Source of the DNA: Cyanobacteria bacterium UBA1221
Lineage (GTDB): Bacteria; Cyanobacteriota; Vampirovibrionia; Gastranaerophilales; Gastranaerophilaceae
Reading direction: 5' to 3'
DNA: 22,933 nt
Assembly: GCA_002309425.1 (NCBI GenBank)
Contig: DBXD01000096.1
Span: 1-22,933, forward strand
The notes beneath the pieces are model-generated. The model saw nothing but the letters and a program-made list of their open reading frames with translations. It did not search any database and was not told the DNA's origin. This document shows positions 1 to 7,182 of this stretch, piece after piece (the stretch's first letter is position 1; the number at the start of each line of letters is the position of its first letter). A program made the translations under genes and the position numbers.

Positions 1-25
1 GGTGGTTCGAATCCATCTCCGGGAG
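1..25 (+). tRNA. 3' end of a tRNA gene, truncated by the window edge
   Basis: The first 17 bases form a T-arm: stem GGTGG/CCATC with one G-T pair around the loop TTCGAAT. They are followed by the 3' acceptor strand TCCGGGA and a G discriminator base at 25. No CCA is encoded. The anticodon lies outside the window, so the isotype is not visible. The G discriminator and a predicted 5' acceptor starting with T would suit tRNA-Asn, but this is a guess. Confidence 0.85.
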
Positions 26-30
26 AATAA

Positions 31-69
31 AAAGAGGTAAGTATTTGCGCTTACCTCTTTTTATTTTTG
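31..69 (+). terminator. Rho-independent terminator after the tRNA
   Basis: The 11-bp perfect stem AAAGAGGTAAG (31-41) pairs with CTTACCTCTTT (50-60) around an 8-nt loop, and a T-rich run follows to about 69. It ends the tRNA transcript and separates it from the first protein gene. Confidence 0.9.
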
Positions 70-136
70 TCTTAAATTTCCTCAAATGTTAAAACCGCCC
101 GTGGCTGAGGCATACTGCTCATTTTACCCCCGCCAG

Positions 137-167
137 TGTCCATATCTGACACGGAGATGTTTATAAT
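137..167 (+). promoter_or_regulatory. Shared-motif promoter, copy 1
   Basis: TGTC (137-140), seven bases, GACA (148-151), then 10 nt to TATAAT (162-167). A TTTACCCC tract lies just upstream (123-130). It drives the hypothetical gene at 202. This is the only copy with a clear 10-nt rather than 11-nt gap to the -10. Confidence 0.8.
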
Positions 168-201
168 GTAAATGGTGATACTTGTTCAAAGGAGGTGTCA
201 G

Positions 202-600
202 ATGAACATTTTTTATGAACAACCTGAAGATTTCAACGAGGGCATGTACGGAACCAAGACGGATATTAACGGGAAAACAATATGGATTAATTGGAGGGCT
301 TGGATTTTTAGTATAAAAATTGACAGTCAGGAAAGTTTAAAACTTCTTCCGCCTGAAATAAACAAGTATGCGGATAAATGGGAGCAGGAACTTTTAAAGA
401 AAAAAGAAGAAGGATATAATGCTCCTTACGAATGGGATTTAAACCCTCCAAAAATTTATTTTATTTACGGGGACAATGTATATACAATGTTTCCCGATGC
501 GTTTAAAACAGGAAACTATCATTATTTCTACGGGATTAGGGACATAATCCAAAAAGATTTGGTAAGCGCAGGTTGTATCTTTACCTGGTATATAGACTAG
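202..600 (+). CDS. Hypothetical protein, 132 aa
   Basis: I do not recognise a family. The start is placed at ATG 202 because AAAGGAGG lies at the right distance before it; an in-frame ATG at 172 is only a few bases past the -10 box and has no ribosome site. The protein is soluble in character, with no signal peptide or membrane segment. It is rich in aromatic residues (a WINWRAWIF stretch near residues 27-35 and several Tyr/Trp later), with a charged helix-like middle (KWEQELLKKKEEG). It stands alone, expressed from shared-motif copy 1, with no terminator visible before the next promoter at 646. Function unknown. Confidence 0.75.
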   Translation: MNIFYEQPEDFNEGMYGTKTDINGKTIWINWRAWIFSIKIDSQESLKLLPPEINKYADKWEQELLKKKEEGYNAPYEWDLNPPKIYFIYGDNVYTMFPDAFKTGNYHYFYGIRDIIQKDLVSAGCIFTWYID

Positions 601-645
601 AATACAAATCAAAAGATTGAGTTTAATATTTTTTCCCCGCAACCA

Positions 646-677
646 TGTCCATTCTTGACATAGTGATGTTTTATTAT
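646..677 (+). promoter_or_regulatory. Shared-motif promoter, copy 2
   Basis: TGTC 646-649, GACA 657-660, 11 nt, then TATTAT 672-677. A TTTTCCCC tract lies just upstream. It points into the TPR gene at 763, giving a 5' leader of about 80 nt in which I see no structure. Confidence 0.8.
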
Positions 678-762
678 TGTTTTGTCAGGAGAAAAATTCT
701 GTTCAGGAAGTATCAATTACCGAAGATTTAACTATACAAACCAATCAAAAAAGGAGTATTGA

Positions 763-2274
763 ATGAATTACGAAAAAACAGCAAGAGAAAAAATTGACAA
801 CGGATTGTTCGAAGAAGCAGTACAAATTATGAACAGGGCAATCGAACTTCACCCGAGGAAAGCGGAATATTATTATGTCAGGGGAGATGCGAAGCACTGT
901 CTTGGGGAATATGAAGATGCGATTTTGGACTATGACAAGGCTATCGAACTTGATAAAAACGAAAGCAGGTTTTATCATATGCGTGGACGTTCAAAATACA
1001 TTCTTGAGAGGTATAAAGAAGCGGAAGCAGACGAGACAAAAGCAATTCTTTATGATCCTAAAGACGTGGTTTCATATCTTGTGCGCGGAGATATAAGGAG
1101 AGATATGGAGCAGTATTCCGAAGCCTCTGCGGATTATAATAGGGCAATTGAGGTTGATCCGCTTGACGTAAGAGGGTATGCCTTTCTTGCTAGTTTAAAG
1201 CAGGAATTGGAATTGTATGAAGATGCCTTGAGTTTATACGAGCAAGCGCTTAGGATTAATCCCAAAGATGACCGCGTATATGCCGATATGGGCGATACTT
1301 ATATGGAACTTCGTGAATATAAAAAGGCAATAGAATGTTACGGAAAAGCCATAGAATTTGATCCGATGTGGCTCGGATATTACGTAAAAAGAGGAAATGC
1401 CAAAGAAAAAGCGGGCAAACTTAAGGGTGCGTTAAGTGATTATAATAAAATAATCAAAATTGCTCCTACGATTGACATGGGATATGTCTATAAGGGAGAT
1501 GTTCTGCAGGATTTGGGCAGATATGAGGACGCAATAAAGGCGTACGAGAAGGTTATAAACCTCGGTTGCGATTTTGATGGCCTGTATAATGCAATGGGCA
1601 CCGCATATTACAATCTCGGCAAATATGACGAGGCTCTGAAGGCTTATGAAAAGGCGGTTGAACTTAATCCGTTATTCCCGAGAGGACATTACAACTGTGC
1701 CCGCATTCATTTTAAGTTTAAAAACGACAAAGAGGCGCTTAGCAGTATTGAAAGAGCCATTTTTATAGACGATACCGAGCCTGAATATTTCCTTATGCGC
1801 GGGAGGTTAAATTTGACATTGAACGATTTCCCGGGTGCGGAGGAAGATTTTACAAAAGTTTTGTCATATTGTGTTGATTCCGAAGCATATTGTCTCAGGG
1901 CAAAAGCGAGAAATAATCTTGGCAGGCATGAAGAAGCAATTGCAGACTGCAATTTTGGGCTGAAAATTGATTCCGAAGACCCGTACCTTTATATGGTGCG
2001 CGGTGATGCCGAGGACGAACTTGAAAGGTATTCTGATGCAATCAGGGATTATAATAAAGCAATCGGATTGGATCCTGAGATTGCAACGGCATACAATTTA
2101 AGGGGGATTACAAAAGGTAAAATCGGCGAACTGAAAAATGCCTGTTACGATTTTAAGAAGGCACTTGCGCTTTCTCCCGAATATGAATCTGCGAAAAACA
2201 ACCTTGAGCGGATTTATAAAAAGTTATCAAAAGAAGAAAAAGCAGAAATAAACAATTGCGGAACGATAAGTTAA
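763..2274 (+). CDS. Tetratricopeptide repeat (TPR) protein, 503 aa
   Basis: The protein is built almost wholly of 34-residue TPR units, roughly 14 in a row starting at the first residues. The TPR signature is clear: a Trp/Leu/Tyr-x2-Gly/Ala-Tyr core (for example YYVRGDAKHCLGEYEDA), then an A-x4-DKAIELDP-type second helix. There is no signal peptide, membrane segment or catalytic domain, so it is probably a cytoplasmic scaffold for protein-protein contacts. Repeats of this kind are common in large families and do not reveal the partner. The start is ATG 763, with an AAAGGAG site six bases upstream. It forms its own transcription unit from shared-motif copy 2. Function beyond scaffolding unknown. 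Confidence 0.93.
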   Translation: MNYEKTAREKIDNGLFEEAVQIMNRAIELHPRKAEYYYVRGDAKHCLGEYEDAILDYDKAIELDKNESRFYHMRGRSKYILERYKEAEADETKAILYDPKDVVSYLVRGDIRRDMEQYSEASADYNRAIEVDPLDVRGYAFLASLKQELELYEDALSLYEQALRINPKDDRVYADMGDTYMELREYKKAIECYGKAIEFDPMWLGYYVKRGNAKEKAGKLKGALSDYNKIIKIAPTIDMGYVYKGDVLQDLGRYEDAIKAYEKVINLGCDFDGLYNAMGTAYYNLGKYDEALKAYEKAVELNPLFPRGHYNCARIHFKFKNDKEALSSIERAIFIDDTEPEYFLMRGRLNLTLNDFPGAEEDFTKVLSYCVDSEAYCLRAKARNNLGRHEEAIADCNFGLKIDSEDPYLYMVRGDAEDELERYSDAIRDYNKAIGLDPEIATAYNLRGITKGKIGELKNACYDFKKALALSPEYESAKNNLERIYKKLSKEEKAEINNCGTIS

Positions 2275-2313
2275 GAAAATATTTACCCCAAAATTTACAC
2301 CAAAAATTACACC

Positions 2314-2345
2314 TGTCCATTTTTGACATAGCACCCATTTATAAT
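2314..2345 (+). promoter_or_regulatory. Shared-motif promoter, copy 3, upstream of the SAM riboswitch
   Basis: TGTC 2314-2317, GACA 2325-2328, 11 nt, TATAAT 2340-2345. The upstream side has TTTACCCC and two degenerate TTTACACC/ATTACACC units (2282-2313). Transcription would begin near 2352, giving a leader of about 470 nt before the first coding start. Confidence 0.85.
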
Positions 2346-2351
2346 ATAAAT

Positions 2352-2489
2352 GTACCCGATAGAGGTAAAGGGGTAAAGGGGTAAGTAACAAAATAATCCC
2401 CAAAGGTGAAAACTTCATTCCGGTACAAACCACCCGAGACAAGAAACTTTGTTGAAGGAAACACATTGAAAACCGAATACTCTAAAAAA
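2352..2489 (+). other. Leader segment between promoter and riboswitch
   Basis: This stretch has no convincing gene. It begins with G-rich units of the GGGGTAAA type (2362-2383), then A-rich sequence of no clear structure. A TTG-started frame at 2466 runs into the riboswitch and is treated as chance. Confidence 0.4.
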
Positions 2490-2641
2490 TCTCATGGAGA
2501 GCGTACGAGGGACAAGCCTTATGACTACGCAGCAACCTGGCGGATTTTACGCATGCTTAAGGTAAGCGAAAGCGAATGAAATGCCGAAGCGTGAAACAAC
2601 AATCCGAATATAACCAAGGTGCTAATGCTTGAACGATGAGA
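2490..2641 (+). ncRNA. SAM-I (S-box) riboswitch aptamer
   Basis: The sequence matches the S-box core base for base. P1 is TCTCAT (2490-2495) with ATGAGA (2636-2641). Then come the GAGAG joint and the conserved GAGGGAC block (2507-2513), a P2 stem GCGTA/TACGC, and AGCAACC at 2531-2537. P3 is CGGATT (2541-2546) with AATCCG (2601-2606), extended inside by ACGC/GCGT and a GCTTA-AGG-TAAGC hairpin. The conserved ACCAAGGTGCTAA lies at 2613-2625. The P4 hairpin is very short or absent. The family binds S-adenosylmethionine and normally controls methionine, cysteine or SAM genes; here the genes downstream are a zinc-ribbon protein and a DUF2130 protein. Confidence 0.9.
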
Positions 2642-2688
2642 AGATAACTGTCTTGTTTGTTGTAACTTCTTTGCTTTACTAACACAAG

Positions 2689-2724
2689 CGGCTCATCGTT
2701 ACGATGAGCCGTTTCCTTTCTTTT
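2689..2724 (+). terminator. Riboswitch-controlled intrinsic terminator
   Basis: The stem CGGCTCATCG (2689-2698) pairs with CGATGAGCCG (2702-2711) around TTA, followed by a T-rich run to 2724. The 5' arm CTCATCGTT (2692-2700) is also perfectly complementary to AACGATGAG (2632-2640), which contains the 3' strand of P1. That gives a 9-bp antiterminator. With SAM bound, P1 holds that strand and the terminator forms; without SAM the antiterminator forms and transcription continues. This is the textbook SAM-I OFF switch. Confidence 0.9.
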
Positions 2725-2824
2725 AACGGAAAGCAAAGCCGTTCAGACCTCCATGGGAAGGACAAAAAATAAATCAGAAACAAATATCTGATAAGTGAAA
2801 CTAAAAAAACTAAAGGAGGCTGAT

Positions 2825-3238
2825 ATGACAAAATTCATGACAAAAGGTGAGGTTGAAAATCGAACTTCGCCGAACAAAAAAACACACTATGCCGGAGAAA
2901 TCTATCCTGAGATTTTCTCGACAACGGACAAGAACGAACTTGGAGGAGATATGCCGTTAGATGCGGCTATTATTTGGCTCGGAGCATTCAGGTTTAAAAG
3001 CGGATTGTTCCCAAAGGAAGTCTGTCCCGTATGCGGGAAGGAAACTCTTATCCCGTATAAGTGCGGAGGCTCAATTCTTTCGGGCGCACATACAATCCAA
3101 TTCTATTGTACGGATTGTTATGAGCAATTTGTAACCAACGACCACATAGAATACTTCAGAAATATTTATCGATATGCTCTTGAGCATAAAGATGAACTTG
3201 AACAGAGCCCAAAATTTATTAATTGTACAAAGTTATAA
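2825..3238 (+). CDS. Zinc-ribbon-like hypothetical protein, 137 aa
   Basis: The start is ATG 2825, preceded by AAAGGAGG at good spacing; an in-frame ATG at 2795 lacks such a site. The middle carries a probable zinc ribbon: CPVC at residues 67-70 followed by G, and CTDC at residues 95-98, with a further Cys near 80. I do not recognise the rest, which has no signal peptide or membrane span. It is the first gene after the SAM-I riboswitch and is followed 12 nt later by the DUF2130 gene, so the two are almost certainly co-transcribed and under SAM control. The role is unknown; the zinc site could be structural or bind nucleic acid. Confidence 0.8.
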   Translation: MTKFMTKGEVENRTSPNKKTHYAGEIYPEIFSTTDKNELGGDMPLDAAIIWLGAFRFKSGLFPKEVCPVCGKETLIPYKCGGSILSGAHTIQFYCTDCYEQFVTNDHIEYFRNIYRYALEHKDELEQSPKFINCTKL

Positions 3239-3250
3239 GGAGACAAAAAA

Positions 3251-4642
3251 ATGGCACAGAAAAAAATTTCAAAAAACACAGAAACCAAAAAAAATGAGGA
3301 AACCATTATGCACGAACTCAAATGCCCGAATTGCGGCGAAGTATTTAAAACTGACGAAGCGGGTTATGCCGCAATACTTAAGCAGGTCAGAGACGAAGCA
3401 TTTTCTCAGGAACTTGCAAGCAGAGAACAACTGTTTAAAGCGGAAAAGGAAAAAGCAATTCAGGTCGCAAAACTTGAAGCCGAAAAAGATTTTAGCAGTG
3501 TGCTGATTGAAAAAGATGCCGTAATTACAGACCTTGAGTTTAAAATTAAACAGTGTGAACTGCTTACCAAATCTGCGGTGCAGGAAACCGAAGCGAAAAA
3601 AGATAAGGAACTTGCCGAACTCAGGAGTAAACTCGATTCTTATGAAGCGGACAAAAAACTCGAACTAATGAATGTTAAGGCAGAATTAGATTCGGAACTC
3701 GCCAAAAAGAATGAGGTTATTGCTAACCTGATTAACAGGCAGGCCTTGTTCGAAAAAGAATGCGCGATAAAGGAGAATTCGCTCAAAGAAAGTTATGAAG
3801 TCCAATTAAAACTAAAAGATGAAATGATAGAGAAATACAAGGACTTCAAGGCAAAATTGTCAACCAAAATGCTCGGGGAAACTCTTGAGCAGCATTGTGA
3901 ACTTGCCTTTGAACAAATCCGTGCAACGGGTTTTAAAGACGCATTTTTCGGTAAAGATACGGATATCAGTACAGGTAGCAAGGGCGATTACATTTTCCGT
4001 GATTACGATTCTGACGGGGAGGAGTATGTTTCAATCATGTTCGATATGAAAAACGAAGGTGATACGACAGGTGCCAAAAAGAAGAATACTGACTTTCTGA
4101 AGGAACTTGATAAAGACCGCAGAGAGAAGAAATGCGAATATGCGGTGCTTGTTTCGGTGCTTGAGCCTGAGAACGAATTGTATAACAACGGAATCGTTGA
4201 TATGTCACATCATTATGAAAAAATGTATGTTGTACGTCCTCAGTTCTTTGTTCCGATAATTACACTTTTGCGTAATGCTGCCCAAAATACGCTTGAGTAC
4301 AAAAGAGAACTTGATATTATGAAGGCTCAGAATCAAGACGTTTCAAAGTTTGAAGAAGCGATGAATGATTTTAAGGAAAAATTTTCAAGAAATTACGAAA
4401 TTGCAAGCAAAAAATTCAAAACTGCGATTGCCGAGATTGACAAAACCATTGACCACCTGCAGAAAACCAAAGACGCATTGTTATCCTCCGAAAACAATCT
4501 GCGTCTTGCAAACAACAAAGCGGAAGATTTGACAATCGCAAAACTTACGAAGGATAACCCGACAATGCAGGCAAAGTTTGATGCTTTGAAACTTGAGGAT
4601 AAAAGCAAGGGGTTAAATAAAAGGGGTAAAAGGAGTAAATAG
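3251..4642 (+). CDS. DUF2130 family protein, 463 aa (zinc ribbon, coiled coil, nuclease-like domain)
   Basis: An N-terminal CPNC zinc-finger half-site (residues 25-28, then GEVF) leads into a long Lys/Glu-rich coiled coil (about 40-200) and a conserved globular domain (about 200-360). This order is typical of DUF2130. The globular part has a GDY...FDMKNEG pattern (about 245-268) followed by a basic helix. That looks like the core of a PD-(D/E)XK nuclease fold, similar in layout to RmuC; this is inference from motif shape. A second coiled coil closes the protein. The start at 3251 has ATAAGGAG eight bases upstream; the inner ATG at 3308 also has a GAGG site and fits the usual family start. The last codons and stop are made of GGGGTAAA-type repeat units. 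Confidence 0.85.
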   Translation: MAQKKISKNTETKKNEETIMHELKCPNCGEVFKTDEAGYAAILKQVRDEAFSQELASREQLFKAEKEKAIQVAKLEAEKDFSSVLIEKDAVITDLEFKIKQCELLTKSAVQETEAKKDKELAELRSKLDSYEADKKLELMNVKAELDSELAKKNEVIANLINRQALFEKECAIKENSLKESYEVQLKLKDEMIEKYKDFKAKLSTKMLGETLEQHCELAFEQIRATGFKDAFFGKDTDISTGSKGDYIFRDYDSDGEEYVSIMFDMKNEGDTTGAKKKNTDFLKELDKDRREKKCEYAVLVSVLEPENELYNNGIVDMSHHYEKMYVVRPQFFVPIITLLRNAAQNTLEYKRELDIMKAQNQDVSKFEEAMNDFKEKFSRNYEIASKKFKTAIAEIDKTIDHLQKTKDALLSSENNLRLANNKAEDLTIAKLTKDNPTMQAKFDALKLEDKSKGLNKRGKRSK

Positions 4643-4660
4643 AAGGAGGTAAATAAAAGA
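4609..4660 (+). repeat. Cluster of four GGGGTAAATA-like units over the DUF2130 stop
   Basis: Four G-rich units followed by TAAA (GGGGTTAAATA, GGGGTAAAA, GGAGTAAATA, GGAGGTAAATA) run across the gene's end. They supply the codons for its Lys/Arg-rich C-terminus and its stop. The same unit, in reverse orientation, flanks many of the shared promoters, but no TGTC-N7-GACA site is beside this cluster. Confidence 0.6.
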
Positions 4661-4666
4661 GCAATC

Positions 4667-4697
4667 AAAAAGCCCTCTGAATTTCAGAGGGCTTTTT
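4667..4697. terminator. Bidirectional terminator between convergent genes
   Basis: A palindrome AAAAAGCCCTCTGAA/TTCAGAGGGCTTTTT has A-rich and T-rich flanks suited to both strands. It ends the riboswitch-zinc ribbon-DUF2130 unit from the left and the repeat-protein unit from the right. Confidence 0.92.
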
Positions 4698-4698
4698 A

Positions 4699-4836
4699 TT
4701 AAAAATCAAAGTCGTCACAATCGTCAAAGTCATCATAAATATCACTGTCGTAATAATCATAAGTGCAGTCGGCATCTCCCGCCCCAAACATGTTAGAAAG
4801 CATCAATCCCCAAAACAAAATTCTGAATATGCCCAT
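4699..4836 (-). CDS. Small Asp/Tyr-rich protein, 45 aa
   Basis: This short ORF starts at ATG 4836, with an excellent AAGGAGGT site that overlaps the stop codon of the repeat-protein gene, so translation is probably coupled. The first 18 or so residues are hydrophobic (IFRILFWGLMLSNMFGAG), like a short membrane anchor. The remaining residues are dominated by Asp, Tyr and Phe, with two Cys in the acidic tail. The stop lies directly against the shared terminator. Such an acidic tail could bind metal or a basic partner, but no family is recognised. The strong ribosome site and tight fit between neighbours are the main evidence that it is real. Confidence 0.6.
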   Translation of the reverse strand: MGIFRILFWGLMLSNMFGAGDADCTYDYYDSDIYDDFDDCDDFDF

Positions 4837-4847
4837 AATTTACCTCC

Positions 4848-5213
4848 TTAATCGCTTACCCCGACGGGAACATAATCCCCGTGGGCATTGTAACCGTATT
4901 TAATGCTCTGTCCGCCGACGGAGGTCGGAACGTAGTTGCCATGCGCATTATAGCCATATTTAATGTCCTGTCCGCCGACTGATTTTGGAACATAATCTCC
5001 ATGCGCATTGTATCCGTACTTTATCTGTTGGTTTCCGACGGAGGTCGGAACATATTGCCCGTGTGCGTTGTAGCCGTATTTAACCCTGTTCTGGCCGTAA
5101 GAAGTTGGAACATATTGCCCGTGGGCGTTATATCCGTATTTTACCTGCTGGTTTCCGACAGATTTCGGAACATACTGTCCGCGGGCATTATAGCCATACT
5201 TAACATTTGCGGC
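4848..5213 (-). repeat. Six tandem 60-bp coding repeats
   Basis: The DNA encoding the KYGYNAxGxYVP units repeats about every 60 bp, six times, with a shorter terminal unit. Neighbouring copies differ mainly at the Gln/Asp/Asn and Lys/Thr codons and at a few synonymous sites (TAGCCGTA/TATCCGTA variants on the + strand), so the array is not a very recent duplication. Confidence 0.85.
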
Positions 5214-5276
5214 AAATACTGCGGTTGTTGAAATAACTCCGAATAATAAAAGAATCAAAAATCGTTTCATAGTCAA
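4848..5276 (-). CDS. Secreted protein of six 20-residue tandem repeats, 142 aa
   Basis: A typical signal peptide (MTMKRFLILLLFGVISTTAVFAA) comes first. The mature part is six near-identical 20-residue units with the core KYGYNAxGxYVPxSVG. The last unit is cut short as YVPVGVSD. The DNA is correspondingly a 60-bp tandem repeat. The Tyr/Gly/Asn-rich repeats suggest an extracytoplasmic structural or surface protein, perhaps self-associating, but the family is not one I recognise. The ATG at 5276 follows AAAGGAG on the reading strand. It is expressed from shared-motif copy 7 and co-transcribed with the small Asp-rich ORF. A tandem array of this kind can gain or lose units by slippage. Confidence 0.88.
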   Translation of the reverse strand: MTMKRFLILLLFGVISTTAVFAANVKYGYNARGQYVPKSVGNQQVKYGYNAHGQYVPTSYGQNRVKYGYNAHGQYVPTSVGNQQIKYGYNAHGDYVPKSVGGQDIKYGYNAHGNYVPTSVGGQSIKYGYNAHGDYVPVGVSD

Positions 5277-5292
5277 ACTCCTTTCTGATTAT

Positions 5293-5324
5293 ATTATTAC
5301 ACGGAAGTGTATCAAAAACGGACA
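5293..5324 (-). promoter_or_regulatory. Shared-motif promoter, copy 7
   Basis: On the - strand TGTCCGTTTTTGATA (5324-5310) is followed by 11 nt and AATAAT (5298-5293). An alternative TATAAT is 16 nt away (5293-5288), which would make TTGATA a conventional -35. Two to three TATTTACCCC units lie upstream (5326-5358). It drives the repeat-protein gene. Confidence 0.75.
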
Positions 5325-5424
5325 CAGGGGTAAATATGGAGGGGTAAATATTGGGGCAAAAAACCAAAGGAGAAATGGCAAACAGGCAACCTATGCAGGT
5401 GTTGCAGAAACTTAAAAACAAAAA

Positions 5425-5456
5425 TGTCCGTTCCTGACACACTCATCATTTATGAT
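5425..5456 (+). promoter_or_regulatory. Shared-motif promoter, copy 4, for the division cluster
   Basis: TGTC 5425-5428, GACA 5436-5439, 11 nt, TATGAT 5451-5456. The upstream side is A-rich without a TTTACCCC tract. It is placed 22 nt before the PBP start codon at 5479, so the leader is very short. Confidence 0.8.
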
Positions 5457-5478
5457 AATAATAAGAGGATTAGAGAAG

Positions 5479-7182
5479 ATGGATAAAGATTTAAATGAAA
5501 AGTGCAATAAGCGAATTTGTATCATACAGGGCCTTGTAACGGTGGTTTTTGTACTTCTGACCGGCTGGCTTTTCCTGCTTCAGGTGCTTGATATAAACAG
5601 TTACAAAGTGGAGGGAATTGCGACAAGAAGTTCGAATAACCTTTCTCTTAGAGGGAATATTCTTGACAGGAACGGTATAAAACTTGCTACTGACGAATTG
5701 ACTTATGAAGTCTATGCCCACCCGCTTATGTATTCGCCCAAGCGCCCGCCCGAAATCCTGGCGGAAATTCTTGCACCTGCGCTTGAAATGCCGAGAGATG
5801 AAATAATTTCGAAACTTAAATCCAAAAAAATAAATATTATTACTCTTAAAAAAGAAGTTAGCAGACAGTCTGCCGAAAAAATCGGCAAATCAGGTTTGCG
5901 TGAAATCAGCATGGGTACGATAAAACGCAGATTTTATCCGCAGGGAAATATTGCTTCCAATATTGTCGGGTTTTACAGTTATATGTCCGACAATTCAATC
6001 GGAATTGAAAATACGGCGGGTGACAAACTCCAAAGTCCCGTCAATACCGGAAGTGTTCAGAGAAAAGCCAACGGGGACATAATTTTTGATTTCAATACCG
6101 ATGTGCAGAATGTTACCAAAAAGCAAAAAGGTGAAGACATTACTCTGACGCTTGATGCCTCTGTTCAGTATATTTGCGAAAAAGAATTAGAGAAAAGGAT
6201 TAAGGAAACAAAGGCCGAACGGGGTGCGGTGATTGTTGAAGATGTTACAAACGGTGAAATCCTTGCCTATGCCTCATATCCGAACTTTAACCCGAACAAA
6301 TTTTGGGAAGCCCCAATGGCGGCTATGAAAAATTGGTCCTTAACCGATATTTACCCTCCGGGCTCAACTTTTAAGATAATAACAGTCGCAACTGCGCTTG
6401 ATTTGGGAGTGCTGAACGAATATTCAAAAGTCCCCGATACGGGTAAAATGGTAATTGACAGGTATAAAATAACCAACCACGATTTGAAAGAGCGTCCGAA
6501 CCCCGGCATGATTACGCTTGATGAACTTTTTGAACATTCAAGCAACGTCGGTGCCGCAAATATTGCGCTTATGCTTGATAAAGAGGCATATTATAACAAA
6601 TTGTATGAATTTGGTTTCGGCCGTGAAACGGGAATAGATTTAACTGCCGAATCAATCGGAATGCTGCCGAAACCCAAAAATTGGTATAAATCAAGACATG
6701 CAACAATGGGTTACGGCTATGGTGCATCGGTAACCGCAATACAAATGGTTAGTGCCGTTTCAGCAGTCGCAAACGGTGGTGTTTGGATTACTCCTCATGT
6801 CATAAAATATTCGGCGAAAGAACTCCCCAATCACGTTCAGACCCGTCAGGTTGTTTCGCCCGAAACCGCAAAAACGGTTACAAGACTGCTTGCAAAAAGT
6901 ATTGCCCGAGGCAAAACTCCTCTGAATCTGGATAAATATACGACCTGTGCCAAAACGGGAACTTCAAGAAAGCAGGTCAATAACGGCAGAGATGTTTACA
7001 CTTCCGCAATCGGATATTTTCCCGCAACAAACCCTAAAATTGCAATTTATGTCGTAATCGATTCACCAAAAACAGGTGTTGATTTTGGCGGAACGATTGC
7101 ATCACCGTTGTTCAGAAAAATAGCAACGGAGGTCGGAACTTTGTTAAACATACCAAGCGATAAGGACAGTAATAATGTATAA
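5479..7182 (+). CDS. ftsI: Class B penicillin-binding protein (FtsI/PBP2-type transpeptidase), 567 aa
   Basis: One N-terminal membrane segment (about 9-31) anchors a periplasmic enzyme that cross-links septal or side-wall peptidoglycan. The RGNILDRNG motif near residue 57 marks the class B pedestal domain. The transpeptidase domain has all three active-site motifs: STFK (catalytic Ser296), SSN (354-356) and KTG (492-494). No PASTA domain is present. FtsI rather than the elongation PBP2 is preferred because ftsW follows directly. The start is ATG 5479 with a GAGAAG site; the in-frame ATG at 5452 lies inside the -10 box and cannot be used from this promoter. It overlaps ftsW by 8 bp. Confidence 0.92.
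   Translation: MDKDLNEKCNKRICIIQGLVTVVFVLLTGWLFLLQVLDINSYKVEGIATRSSNNLSLRGNILDRNGIKLATDELTYEVYAHPLMYSPKRPPEILAEILAPALEMPRDEIISKLKSKKINIITLKKEVSRQSAEKIGKSGLREISMGTIKRRFYPQGNIASNIVGFYSYMSDNSIGIENTAGDKLQSPVNTGSVQRKANGDIIFDFNTDVQNVTKKQKGEDITLTLDASVQYICEKELEKRIKETKAERGAVIVEDVTNGEILAYASYPNFNPNKFWEAPMAAMKNWSLTDIYPPGSTFKIITVATALDLGVLNEYSKVPDTGKMVIDRYKITNHDLKERPNPGMITLDELFEHSSNVGAANIALMLDKEAYYNKLYEFGFGRETGIDLTAESIGMLPKPKNWYKSRHATMGYGYGASVTAIQMVSAVSAVANGGVWITPHVIKYSAKELPNHVQTRQVVSPETAKTVTRLLAKSIARGKTPLNLDKYTTCAKTGTSRKQVNNGRDVYTSAIGYFPATNPKIAIYVVIDSPKTGVDFGGTIASPLFRKIATEVGTLLNIPSDKDSNNV

Noticed and set aside
1..69. tRNA 3' end as an integration (att) site for an island
   Set aside because: No second copy of the tRNA 3' sequence and no integrase are seen in the window, so there is nothing to support it here.
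2325..2366. Reading TTGACA of the shared motif as a normal -35 with a -10 further downstream
   Set aside because: Only copies 3 and 7 offer a plausible box at 16 nt; the box at 10-11 nt is present in all copies.
2466..2579. TTG-started 37-residue frame after an AAGGAAAC site
   Set aside because: It lies across P1, P2 and P3 of the SAM-I aptamer, whose structure explains the sequence constraints better than coding.
5001..5231. 76-residue + strand ORF opposite the repeat protein
   Set aside because: It is the antisense shadow of the 60-bp repeats and has no ribosome site.
5375..5437. 20-codon ORF preceded by AAAGGAG between the divergent promoters
   Set aside because: The ribosome site is only about 2 nt from the ATG, the frame runs into shared-motif copy 4, and the peptide has no recognisable feature.
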